Assembly: GCA_043739325.1 (NCBI GenBank)
Contig: JAYUFK010000165.1
Location: forward strand, 1 to 14,217
From: Roseiarcus sp043739325
Lineage (GTDB): Bacteria; Pseudomonadota; Alphaproteobacteria; Rhizobiales; Beijerinckiaceae
Length of the DNA: 14,217 bases
Direction of reading: 5' to 3'
A model generated the notes under the pieces. It was not told where the DNA came from. It saw nothing but the letters and a program-made list of their open reading frames with translations, and did no database searches. Position numbers and translations under genes: made by a program. Below, one piece after another: positions 1 through 7,195 of the stretch; position 1 is the first letter of the stretch; each line of letters opens with the position of its first letter.

Positions 1-95
1 CAACCCGCCTACGTCATCGCATGGTCGCTTTGGCGCCGAGCGCATCAAGCCGCAGCGCAAAAAGCGCACTTCAAAATGAAATCACGACTGTAATG

Positions 96-794
96 CTAGA
101 CCCTCACCGTCTCGTGCGGATACGAAAGCTGCTCGCGCGCCTTCCAGTCGTGCGTGACGTAGTTGAGGATCACCGAGCGGCGCACGCCCGCGATCGCGCG
201 CTTCTCGAAGCCGTGCCAGGTGTTGTCGCCCGGCACGAAAATCATCGCGCCGCCGCGCTTGAACGGCGATGTGCCGAAATGGTGGTCCCGATCCGAGTAG
301 ATGTCGGTTCCAAGTTTCTCGTGGCCTGGCCCTTCCGAGAGATATATCAGGCAGCTGAATTTCTTGACGCCAAGATCCGTGTGCGGCTGGAGCCAGAACC
401 CGTCGATATCCTGCGCATATTCGAGCCGCAGAAACGTGTCGTCGATCGGCGCGTCGAACGTATCGTGGATCAGTCGCGTGATCGCGCGCGATTGCAACGC
501 TTCGGCAACCCAGCGCATCGCCGGAAAACGCGTCATCGCCGCTTCATCAAAGTACGAGCGCTGATCGTTATGCAGTTCGCGCTTGCCCGACAAGCCGTTG
601 AGCGCCGGCGCGGCGAACGGCAAATTCGCCAATGTTTCCGAAACGTCGTCCGGAAACGCGTTTTCGATGATGTAGTGCCGGTACGGCTTGTCGAAGGCGC
701 GGCGCGCGGCGATTGATTGCGCGAAGGCGTCAGCCACGCGCTGGGCTTCCGGGCTCAATTTCTCGCCTGCGGCGGCGAGCGGCTGTGCGGTCAT
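96..794 (-). CDS. 2-oxoglutarate/Fe(II)-dependent oxygenase-like protein
   Basis: 232 aa, probably cytosolic, with no signal peptide or membrane segment. The C-terminal half shows the double-stranded beta-helix signature of 2OG-Fe(II) dioxygenases (prolyl 4-hydroxylase-like group): HTD at residues 138-140 (two iron ligands), distal His194 in NTWHGF, and Arg205/Arg206 about ten residues later, suited to bind the 2-oxoglutarate carboxylate. The stretch SCLIYLSEG after HTD is a typical core strand. The ATG at 794 has GAGG 8 nt upstream. Family members hydroxylate proteins or small molecules; the substrate cannot be read from sequence. It is the last of three minus-strand genes, 77 nt after gapR, and may be co-transcribed with it. 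The fold class is fairly sure; the role is unknown. Confidence 0.85.
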   Translation of the reverse strand: MTAQPLAAAGEKLSPEAQRVADAFAQSIAARRAFDKPYRHYIIENAFPDDVSETLANLPFAAPALNGLSGKRELHNDQRSYFDEAAMTRFPAMRWVAEALQSRAITRLIHDTFDAPIDDTFLRLEYAQDIDGFWLQPHTDLGVKKFSCLIYLSEGPGHEKLGTDIYSDRDHHFGTSPFKRGGAMIFVPGDNTWHGFEKRAIAGVRRSVILNYVTHDWKAREQLSYPHETVRV

Positions 795-871
795 GGGGCG
801 AACCTCGGCGGAGAGTAAAATGAGCCGCGCAATTTAGGCGCGGCATTCTGGAAAGCAAGCAAGCGTGGCCT

Positions 872-1135
872 TCAGGCCATCCCGAGAGCGGAGAGATAGA
901 GATCGAGAATCTCTTCTTCCTCGCGGCGCTTTTCCCGATCCTGCTTACGGATCGAGGCGATTTTGCGGATGATCTTGATGTCGAAGCCGTTGCCCTTGGC
1001 TTCGCCGTAGACTTCCTTGATGTCGTCTGCGAGCGCCTTCTTTTCCTCTTCAAGCCGCTCGATGCGTTCGATGAAGGCGCGCAAATGGCCGGCGTTGACG
1101 TTTTCGCTGCCGCCGATGACGGGTTCAGTGCTCAT
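872..1135 (-). CDS. gapR: GapR-family nucleoid-associated protein (DUF2312)
   Basis: 87 aa, full length for the family. The protein is nearly all alpha-helical and highly charged, with a predicted coiled coil over about residues 15-45 and the hallmark block KEVYGEAKGNGFDIK (residues 41-55), followed by IRKQDREKRREEEEILDLYLSALG, which closely matches Caulobacter GapR as I remember it. GapR binds AT-rich, overtwisted DNA ahead of replication and transcription forks and stimulates type II topoisomerases. It is conserved and often essential in alphaproteobacteria. The ATG at 1135 has only a weak GGAA Shine-Dalgarno. The gene lies 63 nt downstream of the N-formylglutamate amidohydrolase gene on the same strand, so it may share its transcript. 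Confidence 0.95.
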   Translation of the reverse strand: MSTEPVIGGSENVNAGHLRAFIERIERLEEEKKALADDIKEVYGEAKGNGFDIKIIRKIASIRKQDREKRREEEEILDLYLSALGMA

Positions 1136-1198
1136 GCGATATTCCGCTGCGTTGAGGAAAAAGGAGGCGGGGAGCCATGGCTGGCCGCGGCGCCGGCG

Positions 1199-2059
1199 TC
1201 AAGCCCGGCGGGCGCTTGCCTGCCCGTACACTTTGTGCATGGCGCGCGTGCCCCAATCGGCGGCCTCGCGCATATCGGGGCGCGCCAGAATCGGCCGGAT
1301 CAGCCGCGCCAGCCGCTCCGCCCAGGCCTCGGCGTAGTCTTGTTCCGCGATCAGATCCTGCCGGACTTCGATCAGCGCGTTCGCGAGCCCGCGCGCGGTG
1401 GCGATATCGTCGATCGTGTCGCCCGCCAGCGCGCCGTCGTAGGGCTCGTTGTCGCCAATTTCTTCGGGCGAAAGATCGTTTTCGAGCGCCAGCGCCTGAA
1501 GCAGCGGCGCCGGCAATCGCGGGTCAGCATCCCATAGCACGCCAACTTTCCACGGCCGCGCCGCGCCGCGCCAAGTCGGGGTGAACGAGTGAACCGAAAT
1601 CACCCCAGGCAAAACCTCCGTCGCGCTCATCGCGTCGACAGTCTGCGCGATGGCGTTGCGGTACGGCCCCCAATAGAGCTGGCGGCGGCGGGCGATTTCG
1701 GCCTCGTCGATACGGGCGTTGCCGGGAACAATCGCGCCGTCGGACAGCCGCATCACCAGGGTCGGATCGTCGCCGCCGCGATTGGGGTCGATCAGCAGCC
1801 GCGAGAAGGTCGACAGGATCGCCGGCGCATTGAGCAGGCGCGCCAAGCGGCGGGTCAGCCACGCCGCGCCGATATCATAGGCGATGTGGCGGTCGAGCGC
1901 TTCGCGCGGCAGGCCGAGCGAGCCATAGCCCGGCGGCAGCGTGTTCGCGGCGTGGTCGCACACGACGATGACGCCGGCATCGAGCCGGCCGTCGATGCGC
2001 TCAACAGCGGAAAAGGCGGCCTGGGCCTGGATAATTTCGGCTTTGAGGGAGACGTTCAT
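1199..2059 (-). CDS. N-formylglutamate amidohydrolase family protein
   Basis: 286 aa from the ATG at 2059, which has AAGGGGG about 5 nt upstream. The frame is open as far as 2575, but the extra 172 residues are low complexity, overlap the divergent EamA gene and are rejected. Family (PF05013) landmarks are VVCDHAANTLP (residues 32-42), the Arg/Asp-rich SRLLIDPNRGGDDP (86-99), SVHSFTP (155-161) and a late NEPYDG (204-209) with EVRQDLI (231-237). The family hydrolyses N-formyl-L-glutamate to glutamate and formate in one branch of histidine degradation (HutG-like). No other hut gene is present, and in alphaproteobacteria members often sit near DUF2312 and DUF1036 genes, so a broader role is possible. 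First gene of the minus-strand group; its promoter should lie in the 97-bp divergent gap at 2060-2156. Confidence 0.92.
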   Translation of the reverse strand: MNVSLKAEIIQAQAAFSAVERIDGRLDAGVIVVCDHAANTLPPGYGSLGLPREALDRHIAYDIGAAWLTRRLARLLNAPAILSTFSRLLIDPNRGGDDPTLVMRLSDGAIVPGNARIDEAEIARRRQLYWGPYRNAIAQTVDAMSATEVLPGVISVHSFTPTWRGAARPWKVGVLWDADPRLPAPLLQALALENDLSPEEIGDNEPYDGALAGDTIDDIATARGLANALIEVRQDLIAEQDYAEAWAERLARLIRPILARPDMREAADWGTRAMHKVYGQASARRA

Positions 2060-2156
2060 GGCGCCCCCTTGCGAGAGCGATGCGGCAAGAATAAGGACAG
2101 GCCTTGCTTGAGGACCTGCGGCGCGCGCCAAACCTCCTGCCGTCCACAAGGTCCCA

Positions 2157-3044
2157 ATGTCACAATCCGTCGCTTCACCGCAAACCCAGCGCGGCATCGC
2201 CGCGCCTTTCGCCGCCCTCGTGATCGGCGCGATCGCGATGGGCATATCGCCGATATTCGTGCGCCTCGCAGATGTCGGGCCGTTCGCCAGCGCCTTCTGG
2301 CGCGTCACGCTCGCCCTCCCTGTCCTGTACCTGTGGATGCGCATCAGCGAAAGGGGCGACGCAAAGCCGGCGAAATCTTTCTCGCGCGCCACGATATGGG
2401 CCGGTCTGGCCTTCGCCGGGGACCTGTTCTTCTGGCACCTGTCGATCGTCACCACCAGCGTCGCTAACGCGACGTTCTTCGCAACGACCGCGCCGATCTG
2501 GGTCGTGCTGTTTGGCTGGCTGTTATTTCGCAAGCGCCCGACGCGCGGCGTGGTTGCGGGCCTCGCGCTGTGCATCCTGGGCGGCTCCGCGTTACTGGCG
2601 CAGAGCTTTCAACTCAAGCCATCTGGCGCGCTGGGCGATTTCTACGGGCTGGTCACCGGAGTGTTCTTCGGTCTGTACTTCCTGGCGGTGGAAGCGGCGC
2701 GTCAACAAAACTCCGCCGCGCGGGTGACGTTCGAGGCGACGCTCATCACGGCGGCGTTGCTGCTGGTGGCCGCCCTGGCGCTCGACCGTGTCATCCTTCC
2801 CAGCAGCTTGCTTGGCATCGCCGACCTGCTGGCGATGGCCTGCATCAGCCATGCCGGCGGTCAGGGTCTGCTGGCGGTGGCGCTCGGCCGGCTGCCGGCG
2901 GCATTCTCGTCGCTGGTGATCTTTCTCGAGGCTATCGCGGCGGCGCTATTCGCCTGGGCGCTGCTGGGCGAACCGGTCAGCGCCATGCAGGCCGCCGGCG
3001 GCCTCGCCATCCTGGCGGGAATTTACGTAGCGCGGCCTAAATAG
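2157..3044 (+). CDS. EamA/DMT-superfamily transporter
   Basis: 295 aa integral inner-membrane protein. It shows about ten hydrophobic segments in two repeated halves, as expected of two EamA domains: segments near residues 15-37, 44-62, 79-97, 103-122 and 128-147, then 155-175, 190-209, about 217-240, 246-266 and 272-292. Typical motifs are SPIFVRLAD in helix 1, FWRVTLALP in helix 2, ANATFFATTAPIWVVLFGWL in the middle of the first half, and SLVIFLEAIAAALFAWALLGE in the second. The ATG at 2157 is preceded by AAGG with 5-nt spacing. DMT exporters move amino acids, metabolites or other small molecules; the substrate is not predictable here. It is divergent from the N-formylglutamate amidohydrolase gene and 74 nt before the DUF1036 gene. 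Confidence 0.93.
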   Translation: MSQSVASPQTQRGIAAPFAALVIGAIAMGISPIFVRLADVGPFASAFWRVTLALPVLYLWMRISERGDAKPAKSFSRATIWAGLAFAGDLFFWHLSIVTTSVANATFFATTAPIWVVLFGWLLFRKRPTRGVVAGLALCILGGSALLAQSFQLKPSGALGDFYGLVTGVFFGLYFLAVEAARQQNSAARVTFEATLITAALLLVAALALDRVILPSSLLGIADLLAMACISHAGGQGLLAVALGRLPAAFSSLVIFLEAIAAALFAWALLGEPVSAMQAAGGLAILAGIYVARPK

Positions 3045-3060
3045 AGTCGCGCCGGCCACG

Positions 3061-3089
3061 TTGACAGCGGGACGCTGGCGAAGAATATG
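3061..3089 (+). promoter_or_regulatory. Candidate sigma-70-type promoter before the DUF1036 gene
   Basis: A perfect -35 hexamer TTGACA lies at 3061-3066, with a weak -10 (AATATG, 3084-3089) 17 nt downstream, 29 nt before the TTG start of the DUF1036 gene. The -10 matches only three of six consensus bases, so this is tentative. It would let the DUF1036 gene, and perhaps pyk, be transcribed independently of the EamA gene. Confidence 0.3.
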
Positions 3090-3118
3090 ACGCACAAAAG
3101 TTCTGGAGCAATATCCCG

Positions 3119-3541
3119 TTGGCGAAGCGCGGCGTTAACAGCCTGATGATTGCAAGCGCGCTGGCCACCTTCAGCGCCGCACCCGTATTGGCGGATTTCC
3201 GCATGTGCAACAACACCGCCAACCGCGTCAGCGTTTCGCTCGCCTATATCGACGCGCAGGGGTGGGTCAGCGAAGGCTGGTGGAACCTTAAACCGACGGA
3301 CTGCGATACGCTGCTGCGCGGCGCGCTGGCGGCGCAATTCTATTACGTCTACGCTATGGACGAGCGCGGCGGCGAATGGAAAGGCAAGGCTTTCATGTGC
3401 ACCAGCGACCGCGAGTTCAAGATCGCGGGACGACAGGATTGTTTCGTGCGCGGCTATGATCGAACCGGCTTCTTTGAAGTGGACACTGGCAAGGAAGCCA
3501 AGAACTGGACCGTGCAACTGACGGACCCGAACACCCCGTAA
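3119..3541 (+). CDS. Secreted DUF1036 protein
   Basis: 140 aa from a TTG start at 3119, with GGAG about 10 nt upstream. There is no ATG or GTG in frame between the upstream stop and this TTG; an ATG at 3146 (131 aa) is the alternative. Either start gives a Sec signal peptide with probable cleavage after VLA (residue 25). The mature part fits DUF1036: FRMCNNTANRVSVSLAYID, GWVSEGWWNL, and four cysteines (30, 62, 94, 108) that could form two periplasmic disulfides. The conserved Trp/Tyr-rich beta pattern suggests a small soluble periplasmic domain. Its biochemical function is unknown. It lies 107 nt before pyk on the same strand; this pairing recurs in alphaproteobacteria as far as I know, but its meaning is not established. 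Confidence 0.88.
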   Translation: MAKRGVNSLMIASALATFSAAPVLADFRMCNNTANRVSVSLAYIDAQGWVSEGWWNLKPTDCDTLLRGALAAQFYYVYAMDERGGEWKGKAFMCTSDREFKIAGRQDCFVRGYDRTGFFEVDTGKEAKNWTVQLTDPNTP

Positions 3542-3648
3542 CGCTGGGATACCGGCGCTCTCGCTTGCCCCAGGGCAATACAAGGGCGTCACAAGCCGCC
3601 TGTAGATACACTGTCCGCCGACGATGTTCGCAAATAAGGGATTGAGTG

Positions 3649-5082
3649 ATGAGAAGACGTCGCCGCATCAAGATCCTCGCGACGCTGGGACCCGCATCGG
3701 CCGAGCGCGCGATGGTCGGCGAATTGTTCAAGGCTGGCGCGGATATCTTCCGCATCAACATGAGCCATGCCTCGCATGACGCGATGCGCGAGCGCGTCGC
3801 GATGATCCGATCGCTGGAAGAGGAATTTGGCCGCCCCATCGGCATCCTCGTCGATCTGCAGGGCCCCAAGCTGCGCGTTGGCGAGTTTGAGGCCGGCGCG
3901 GTGCTGCTGCGCAAGGGCGATACGTTCACGCTCGATTCCGACAAGACGCCGGGGACGCAGACCCGCGTGTGCCTGCCGCATCCTGAAATTCTTGCCTCGC
4001 TGGAAGCCGGACACCGCTTGCTGATCGACGATGGCAAGGTGCTGCTGCGCGTGGTCAGCGTCTCCAGCGGCGCGGCCGAAACCAGGGTCGAGGTCGCCGG
4101 CCGCGTCTCAAACAAGAAGGGCGTCAGCCTGCCCGACACCACGCTGCCGACTTCGGCGATGACCCCTAAGGACCGCGCCGATCTCGACGCGGCGCTCGAG
4201 GAAGGCATCGACTGGATCGCCCTGTCGTTCGTGCAGCGCCCCGAGGACGTGACCGAAGTGCGCGACATCGCCAAGGGTCGCGCCCTTATCATGGCGAAGA
4301 TCGAAAAGCCGCAGGCCATCGCCCGACTCGACGAGATCATCGCGGTATCCGACGCGCTGATGGTGGCGCGCGGCGATCTTGGCGTCGAAATGCCGCTCGA
4401 ACAGGTTCCCGGCCTGCAAAAGCGCATCACCCGCCTCGCCCGCCGTCTGGGCAAGCCCGTCGTCGTGGCGACGCAGATGCTGGAATCGATGATCACCTCG
4501 CCCGTGCCGACGCGCGCCGAAGTTTCGGATGTCGCGACCGCGGTGTTCGAGGGCGCCGACGCCGTGATGCTGTCGGCCGAGAGCGCGTCCGGGCAATATC
4601 CGGTCGAGGCCGTGGCGACGATGAACCGCATCGGCGAGGAGGTCGAAAGCGAGGAAATTTATGCGTCGATCATCAACTCGCAGCGTTTGCAGCCCGAGCG
4701 CACCGGCGCCGACGCCATCGCCGAGGCGACGCGCGACGTGTCGGAAACGCTTGGTCTCGGCGTCATCTGCGCCTGGACGGCATCGGGCGCGACCGGCCTG
4801 CGCATCGCCCGCGAGCGGCCCCGCGCGGCAATTCTGGTGCTGACGCCGATCGTCGCGACGGCGCGGCGGCTGGCCGTCGTCTGGGGCGTCCATGCTGTCG
4901 TCACCGATGACGCCCGCGATGAGCGCGACATGGCGGACCGGGCTTGCCGGCACACGTTCATCGAGGGCTTCGCCCAGCCTGGCGAGCGCATCATTGTCGT
5001 CGCCGGCGTGCCCTTCGGCAAGTCCGGCGGCACCAACAACATGCGCATCGCGACGATCGAGGCGGAAGGCCGCCCAGTTTGA
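3649..5082 (+). CDS. pyk: Pyruvate kinase
   Basis: 477 aa cytosolic enzyme that transfers phosphate from phosphoenolpyruvate to ADP, giving pyruvate and ATP in the last step of glycolysis. The full family architecture is present: N-terminal KILATLGPAS, nucleotide/substrate residues Arg35, Asn37 and Ser39 in FRINMSH, VDLQGPKLRVG with Asp69 and Lys74, the B-domain (about 77-172), AKIEKP with catalytic Lys216 and metal ligand Glu218, ARGDLGVE with Asp242, and Thr274 in VATQMLESM. The C-terminal regulatory domain runs to the end. Length is normal. The ATG at 3649 has AAGGG 8 nt upstream; an adjoining in-frame GTG at 3646 would add one residue. The N-terminus carries an unusual run of five arginines (2-6). 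The TGA stop lies inside a strong hairpin. Confidence 0.98.
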   Translation: MRRRRRIKILATLGPASAERAMVGELFKAGADIFRINMSHASHDAMRERVAMIRSLEEEFGRPIGILVDLQGPKLRVGEFEAGAVLLRKGDTFTLDSDKTPGTQTRVCLPHPEILASLEAGHRLLIDDGKVLLRVVSVSSGAAETRVEVAGRVSNKKGVSLPDTTLPTSAMTPKDRADLDAALEEGIDWIALSFVQRPEDVTEVRDIAKGRALIMAKIEKPQAIARLDEIIAVSDALMVARGDLGVEMPLEQVPGLQKRITRLARRLGKPVVVATQMLESMITSPVPTRAEVSDVATAVFEGADAVMLSAESASGQYPVEAVATMNRIGEEVESEEIYASIINSQRLQPERTGADAIAEATRDVSETLGLGVICAWTASGATGLRIARERPRAAILVLTPIVATARRLAVVWGVHAVVTDDARDERDMADRACRHTFIEGFAQPGERIIVVAGVPFGKSGGTNNMRIATIEAEGRPV

Positions 5083-5107
5083 AAACGGTTTGGAACCGTT
5101 TTCAAAC
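5077..5107 (+). terminator. Perfect 14-bp hairpin spanning the pyk stop codon
   Basis: GTTTGAAAACGGTT (5077-5090), loop TGG, AACCGTTTTCAAAC (5094-5107) form a perfect 14-bp stem with a 3-nt loop. The pyk stop TGA (5080-5082) is inside the left arm. No T-tract follows, so it is not a textbook intrinsic terminator, but its position argues for 3'-end formation or transcript protection. Being symmetric, it could act on either strand. Confidence 0.6.
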
Positions 5108-5655
5108 CGCAATGGTATGGCGGCATCTCCGGGTAAGTGGCGGCGGTTTTGCGTAGAGTATTCCATGAAATCAAGAGCTTGCGATGCCATTTCCCGCCGC
5201 GCTGCGCGGCGAGACGAATAGCGCCGCGGAGCAGGAGTGCGCCGCGACGCCGGCTGATCGCCGCTCGGACCCGGTGATAGAAGAACGCGCCCGGCGAGGA
5301 ACTGGGCTGCCGCAAGGCCCACATACACGCCCCGCCCGGCAGCAGGAGGGGCAGGAAACAAACCCTAGCATGATTTTTGATATTCCGAAACAATATTCCT
5401 CATGTTATTGAATTCATAGACGAAATCGTGATTGTTGCTCCTGTCTGCATGCCGGCGGAGGCGAACGGCGCGTTGGAATGCCGCGCGCCGAGAATCCCGC
5501 CCTCGACACGGCTCCCGGCCCGCCAAAGGCCCTTCCCGGCGCCTCAATCCGGATTTTCCCCAAGGATTTGTAACGATCTATTCGCGCCGAGGCGAAGCGC
5601 GCGCTAACGTGCCGCATTATTGATTCGCAAGCTTGATTCGAAGCGGGGGTATGAA
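5083..5655. other. 573-bp region without a convincing gene
   Basis: Apart from the pyk hairpin, I see no protein family in any frame, no tRNA and no clear repeat. Open frames on both strands are short, Arg/Pro/Ser-rich or extensions of pyk shadow frames. An AT-rich patch at about 5370-5440 contrasts with the GC-rich surroundings and contains ATATTCC twice with a 13-bp period (5380 and 5393); it could hold a promoter or binding site. The last 100 bp must contain the leader of the HU gene, but I could not identify a good -35/-10 pair. Confidence 0.6.
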
Positions 5656-5967
5656 ATGGCCAACAAACTTATGTCGAAGTCGGAACTGATCGAGAAGATC
5701 GCCGAGCACCATGCCGGCGAGATGACCAAGAAGGACGTCAAGGGCGTCATCGAGTCGATGGCGGAAATCGGCTACAAGGAATTGAAGAAGAATGGCGGTT
5801 TCGTCGTTCCCGGCTTCGCCAAATTCGTTGTCATCAAGAAGCCCGCCGTCAAGGCGCGTAAGGGCATCAACCCGTTCACCAAGGAACCGACGGTCTTCAA
5901 GGCCAAGCCGGCGCGCAAAATGATCAAGGCTCGCCCGGTGAAGGCGACCAAGGACGCGGTGGGCTGA
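5656..5967 (+). CDS. HU-family histone-like DNA-binding protein
   Basis: 103 aa from the ATG at 5656, chosen because a GGGGG-type ribosome site (5645-5649) is 6 nt upstream and the product begins MANKLMSKSELIEKIAE, as in relatives; an upstream in-frame start at 5620 lacks support. The HU/IHF fold is clear: N-terminal helices (SELIEKIAEHHAGEMTKKDV), VIESMAEIGYKELKKNG, the VPGFAKFVVIKKP strand, and the DNA-binding arm with RKGINPFTKEPTVFKAKPARK. A basic C-terminal tail (KMIKARPVKATKDAVG) extends past the core. It should bind and bend DNA without strong sequence specificity. The gene stands alone with 573 bp of gene-free DNA upstream and is followed by a palindrome. Confidence 0.95.
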   Translation: MANKLMSKSELIEKIAEHHAGEMTKKDVKGVIESMAEIGYKELKKNGGFVVPGFAKFVVIKKPAVKARKGINPFTKEPTVFKAKPARKMIKARPVKATKDAVG

Positions 5968-6011
5968 GATCGCAAGATACTAGAGCTTAGGCCGGGTTAG
6001 CTGAATCATTT

Positions 6012-6039
6012 TGTCATTCCCGCGTTTGCGGGAATGACA
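6012..6039. repeat. 12-bp palindrome of the CATTCCCGC dispersed type, possible bidirectional terminator
   Basis: TGTCATTCCCGC (6012-6023), loop GTTT, GCGGGAATGACA (6028-6039): a perfect 12-bp stem. Palindromes with this CATTCCCGC/GCGGGAATG core are a familiar intergenic repeat type in Proteobacteria. It lies between two convergent genes, HU ending at 5967 and the hydrolase ending at 6050, where it could stop transcription from both sides. No T-tract follows on either strand. Confidence 0.7.
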
Positions 6040-6049
6040 GCAGATTGGG

Positions 6050-7195
6050 TCAGGACAGACGGGCAATCCGAGGCTGTTCGAGAGGCGCGTTCGGAAAATC
6101 CGATCGCGTCTCTCCATCGTTCCGGATCTCGTCTTTGCTCGCAAGGGTCGCCTTGTCTTCTGCCGCCAACCCCTCCCCCGCCTCCACCCGCTCCGCCACC
6201 TCAAGGATCGCCGCGACCACCGCGTCCGTGGCGCTATAATGCGGGGAGTGCCCGATACCGGGGAGCGTCGTCAGCAGCGCGCCCTTGATATCCCTGGCGC
6301 AGCCGGCGCTGTGAATATGCGCGTAGACGATTTTGTCGCGATCGCCGGTGAGAACCCCTGTCGGCGTTTGAATTTCGCCATAGCGCGCGCATTGCGCGGC
6401 GACATGCCGTTTGAGATCGACGACATCCTCGGCGTTGGCCTTGTAATGCCTGGGACGCAGCACGAGCGGCAGCGCGGTCGCCTCGATAAATCCGTCCGGC
6501 GTGGCGTTCGGCGCGAATACGCTCGCGACCGCTCCTGGCAACATTTGCAGCCCCACCGGGGCGACCAGCAGGCGGCGGAACAGCGCGCCGATCCAGCGGT
6601 TCGCCGCGAGCGTGTAATAGAGCGCGATCCCGCCGGGCCACGGATGACTCACCGTCGAAAGCAGCACCAGACCGCGCACAAATTCTGGCGCATTCAGCGC
6701 CAGCGCCAGCGCGATGACGCCGCCAAGCGAATGCCCAACGACCAGCGCGCTCGTCACGCCCTTCTGCGCCAACGCGGCCCGGATGAGTTCGGCCTGCGCT
6801 TCCGGGGAAGACGCGTTGCGCCCGCGAGGCCGCGCACTCCAGCCCGCGCCGGGCCGATCGATAGCCAAAACCCGAAAACCCCGCGCGGCCAGCGGATCGC
6901 CGAGCACATTCAGCACGTCGGCGTGGTTGCCCGAGGCGCCATGAATGAGCAGGATCGCACCGCGCTCGACGCCTTGCGCGGCGCGTTCGACGACATGGAT
7001 CATCCCATCCTCAATGGCGACAAGATCGCCGCGCGGCGGAAAGCGCGTCTCGACGGCGCGCGTCCACCCTAGCGTGAAAAGCGCCAAGCCAACGACGACG
7101 ATTGCCGCGAATGCGATGGCGAGCGAGGCTAGCTGCAAAGCGTCACGGCGCCGTTCACAAGCCCTGCCCGCGTTCGGCCGCTTCGAGCCGTGCAA
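6050..7195 (-). CDS. Membrane-anchored alpha/beta hydrolase
   Basis: 381 aa. One N-terminal transmembrane helix (about residues 22-43) precedes an alpha/beta-hydrolase domain that probably faces the periplasm. Catalytic landmarks are the oxyanion-hole LLIHGASGN (82-90), nucleophile Ser156 in GHSLGG, an acid at Asp285 or Asp287 in LTGDRDKIV, and His316 in GIGHSPH. A polar tail of about 45 residues (337-381) follows the domain and looks disordered. The substrate is unknown; this fold covers esterases, lipases and peptidases. The start is TTG at 7195, with AAGG 6 nt upstream, overlapping the preceding TPR gene by 41 nt; a TTG at 7138 avoids the overlap but lacks a ribosome site and would clip the residues before the helix. 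The overlap suggests translational coupling. Confidence 0.88.
   Translation of the reverse strand: MHGSKRPNAGRACERRRDALQLASLAIAFAAIVVVGLALFTLGWTRAVETRFPPRGDLVAIEDGMIHVVERAAQGVERGAILLIHGASGNHADVLNVLGDPLAARGFRVLAIDRPGAGWSARPRGRNASSPEAQAELIRAALAQKGVTSALVVGHSLGGVIALALALNAPEFVRGLVLLSTVSHPWPGGIALYYTLAANRWIGALFRRLLVAPVGLQMLPGAVASVFAPNATPDGFIEATALPLVLRPRHYKANAEDVVDLKRHVAAQCARYGEIQTPTGVLTGDRDKIVYAHIHSAGCARDIKGALLTTLPGIGHSPHYSATDAVVAAILEVAERVEAGEGLAAEDKATLASKDEIRNDGETRSDFPNAPLEQPRIARLS

Noticed and set aside
55..67. GCGC-AAAAA-GCGC as a terminator for the minus-strand oxygenase gene
   Set aside because: A 4-bp stem is too weak to support the claim.
1177..1584. Plus-strand 135-codon frame starting just after a strong AAGGAGG at about 1160-1170
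   Set aside because: It lies antisense over the N-formylglutamate amidohydrolase gene, its product is Arg/Pro/Ala-rich without family features, and the ribosome-site match appears to be chance.
2060..2575. 172-codon upstream extension of the N-formylglutamate amidohydrolase frame
   Set aside because: It runs antisense through the EamA gene; the extra residues look like shadow coding, and the ATG at 2059 has a good ribosome site and the family N-terminus.
3417..4631. 404-codon minus-strand frame, Ser/Arg/Thr-rich
   Set aside because: Antisense shadow of pyruvate kinase; long only because high GC removes stop codons.
4108..5361. 417-codon minus-strand frame over the pyk 3' half and downstream gap
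   Set aside because: His/Arg/Asp-rich shadow composition across a certain gene, with no recognisable domain in the part beyond pyk.
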